Source of the DNA: an uncultured Bacteroidota bacterium
Lineage (GTDB): Bacteria > Bacteroidota > Bacteroidia > NS11-12g > UBA955
NCBI GenBank assembly: GCA_903959115.1
Contig: CAJBVU010000036.1
Coordinates: 1-6,967, forward strand
Reading direction: 5' to 3'
DNA length: 6,967 nucleotides
The notes beneath the pieces are model-generated. The model worked only from the letters and a program-made list of their open reading frames with translations. It was not told where the DNA came from and did not search any database. This document shows positions 5,876-6,967 of this stretch, piece after piece; the stretch's first letter is position 1, and the number at the start of each line of letters is the position of its first letter. The position numbers were made by a program, and so were the translations under genes.

Positions 5876-6253
5876 ATGCCTAAGTTCCACCAGTCGATGC
5901 GTTTCGCATTAAACGGACTTATCACCCTGCTTAGAACGGAACGCAATTTCCGAATCATGGGAATCATGTCAATTCTCGTTGTAATTACCGGCTATTGCTT
6001 ACCATTGTTTGGAGAACATCTCAATCGCTTTGAATGGGCTATTCTTTGGTGTGCTATGGGATTGATTTTTGTTTCAGAAGGCCTGAACACTGCACTAGAG
6101 ACTACCATTGATGTGCTTCACCCCGATCAACACCCAATGATTGGCCGCGCAAAAGACATGGCCGCCGGAGCAACGCTTGCCGCTAGCATAATAGCAATTA
6201 TCGTAGGGCTGTACATTTTTGGCCCTCACTTTATGTCGATCTTAGAGAATTAA
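5876..6253 (+). CDS. DgkA-family diacylglycerol/undecaprenol kinase
   Basis: Small integral membrane kinase that phosphorylates diacylglycerol or undecaprenol with ATP at the inner face of the membrane (125 aa; family members are about 120-130). Three hydrophobic segments lie at about residues 28-45, 53-68 and 98-116. The active-site signature is complete: Glu68, Asn71 and Glu75 in SEGLNTALETTIDV (67-80), and Lys93-Asp94 in GRAKDMAAGA (90-99). The N-terminal TERNFR (21-26) supplies the conserved early Glu. Gram-negative enzymes of this family mainly recycle diacylglycerol and Gram-positive ones phosphorylate undecaprenol; the sequence alone does not decide which applies here, so no symbol is given. 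It starts 31 bases after dnaA, with no promoter seen between, and converges on aspS. Confidence 0.93.
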   Translation: MPKFHQSMRFALNGLITLLRTERNFRIMGIMSILVVITGYCLPLFGEHLNRFEWAILWCAMGLIFVSEGLNTALETTIDVLHPDQHPMIGRAKDMAAGATLAASIIAIIVGLYIFGPHFMSILEN

Positions 6254-6280
6254 GATTCCAATTCCATCCCCGGTTAATTT

Positions 6281-6299
6281 GGTTTCAGGTAATGAAATC
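6281..6299. terminator. Possible weak hairpin between convergent dgkA-type gene and aspS
   Basis: GGTTTCA (6281-6287) and TGAAATC (6293-6299) form a 7-bp stem with one G-U pair around the loop GGTAA. It sits midway in the 81-base gap between two convergent genes, where a bidirectional terminator would be expected. There is no T-run on either side and the stem is AT-rich, so the call is tentative. Confidence 0.25.
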
Positions 6300-6334
6300 C
6301 GAACTCCATCCGCGATAAAATCAGTCCTGGGCAA

Positions 6335-6967
6335 TTAAAGCCCCAACTCCTTGCGCTGCTTCGCATCGATCTCGCTCGGCGCATCAATCATCACATCTCT
6401 TCCACTGTTATTTTTAGGGAATGCGATGTAATCACGGATACTTTCTGAACCTCCGAACAAACTGCACAAACGATCAAATCCTAATGCAATGCCCCCGTGT
6501 GGAGGTGCGCCATATTCAAAGGCATTCATCAAAAATCCAAATTGCGATTGGGCTTCTTCCTTGGTGAATCCGAGTAAATCAAACATGCGCGACTGTAATC
6601 CTTTATCAAAAATACGAATTGAACCACCGCCCACTTCTACCCCGTTGATGACCATATCGTATGCATTGGCTCTTACGGCACCTGGATCGGTATGCATCAA
6701 TTCCACATCCTCTGGCAAAGGACTCGTGAATGGATGGTGCATTGCATGCCAACGTCCGCTTTCCTCGTCGTGCTCCAACAAAGGAAAATCCAACACCCAA
6801 AGTGGCTTATAATTAAATGGATCTCTTAAACCCAATTCGCTGCCCATCAATAAACGCAACTCATTCAATTGTTTGCGTGTTTTATTCATCTCGCCGGCCA
6901 ACAACAAAATCAAATCGCCGGGTTCGGCACCGAAGGCATCTTTCCAGGCCGACAATGCTTCTGCATC
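6335..6967 (-). CDS. aspS: Aspartyl-tRNA synthetase, C-terminal part (5' end outside window)
   Basis: Class II synthetase that charges tRNA-Asp in the cytoplasm. The window holds the last 210 residues; bacterial enzymes are about 580-600 aa, so roughly the first two thirds lies beyond the right edge. Visible here are the end of the bacterial insertion region (AFGAEPGDLILLLAGE), FPLLE (61-65), HHPFTSP (77-83) and NGVEVGGGSIRI (108-119). Motif 3 is GGIALGFDRL (158-167), with its ATP-binding Arg166. The FPK(N)NSGRD stretch near the C-terminus is typical of bacterial AspRS. The reading frame is open to the last base, with no internal start that would fit the family. The C-terminus KELGL is normal. 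It is transcribed toward the DgkA-type gene. Confidence 0.97.
   Translation of the reverse strand, partial: DAEALSAWKDAFGAEPGDLILLLAGEMNKTRKQLNELRLLMGSELGLRDPFNYKPLWVLDFPLLEHDEESGRWHAMHHPFTSPLPEDVELMHTDPGAVRANAYDMVINGVEVGGGSIRIFDKGLQSRMFDLLGFTKEEAQSQFGFLMNAFEYGAPPHGGIALGFDRLCSLFGGSESIRDYIAFPKNNSGRDVMIDAPSEIDAKQRKELGL

Noticed and set aside
1..6967. tRNA, rRNA, insertion sequence, prophage or defence genes
   Set aside because: No tRNA cloverleaf, rRNA-like stretch, transposase, integrase or recognised defence domain was seen on either strand.

Overview
The window looks like an ordinary chromosomal stretch of a member of the Bacteroidota. The inference rests on several things. The start regions lack Shine-Dalgarno sites and are often A-rich. 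Two exact copies of the Bacteroidota -7 promoter element TAnnTTTG sit at gene starts. A short N-terminally anchored protein resembles an uncharacterised family I associate with this phylum. The DnaA, AspRS and mutase sequences also fit. I cannot place it below phylum level.

Layout. Positions 1-384 form the oddest part. There is a low-confidence reading frame running off the left edge (minus strand, unrecognised). Next to it is a GC- and GT-rich low-complexity tract with a 20-bp tandem duplication and long runs of alternating purine and pyrimidine. Positions 385-1998 hold a minus-strand pair: an A-type iron-sulfur carrier (HesB/IscA family), then, after 18 bases, a MacB/FtsX-type ABC transporter permease. 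A 71-base divergent intergenic region (1999-2069) has a TAnnTTTG element on each strand only 4-5 bases from the start codons. To its right, on the plus strand, a small single-pass membrane protein of unknown function (2070-2645) is followed 13 bases later by a methylmalonyl-CoA mutase catalytic subunit (2659-4203). A 192-base AT-rich gap with an imperfect palindrome precedes dnaA (4396-5844), and a DgkA-family lipid kinase follows 31 bases later (5876-6253). The right edge holds the C-terminal 210 codons of aspS on the minus strand, convergent with dgkA.

The genes are mostly housekeeping: replication initiation, tRNA charging, lipid or undecaprenol phosphorylation, Fe-S assembly and propionyl/methylmalonyl-CoA metabolism. 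They do not form one pathway. The mutase is of the split type: it has the catalytic barrel and the methylmalonyl-type substrate residues but no cobalamin-binding domain, so it needs a partner encoded outside the window.

I see no new defence, mobile or biosynthetic system here. The items most worth a second look are the Z-DNA-prone tract at 207-330, the palindrome upstream of dnaA, the paired leaderless-type promoters, and the missing cobalamin subunit.
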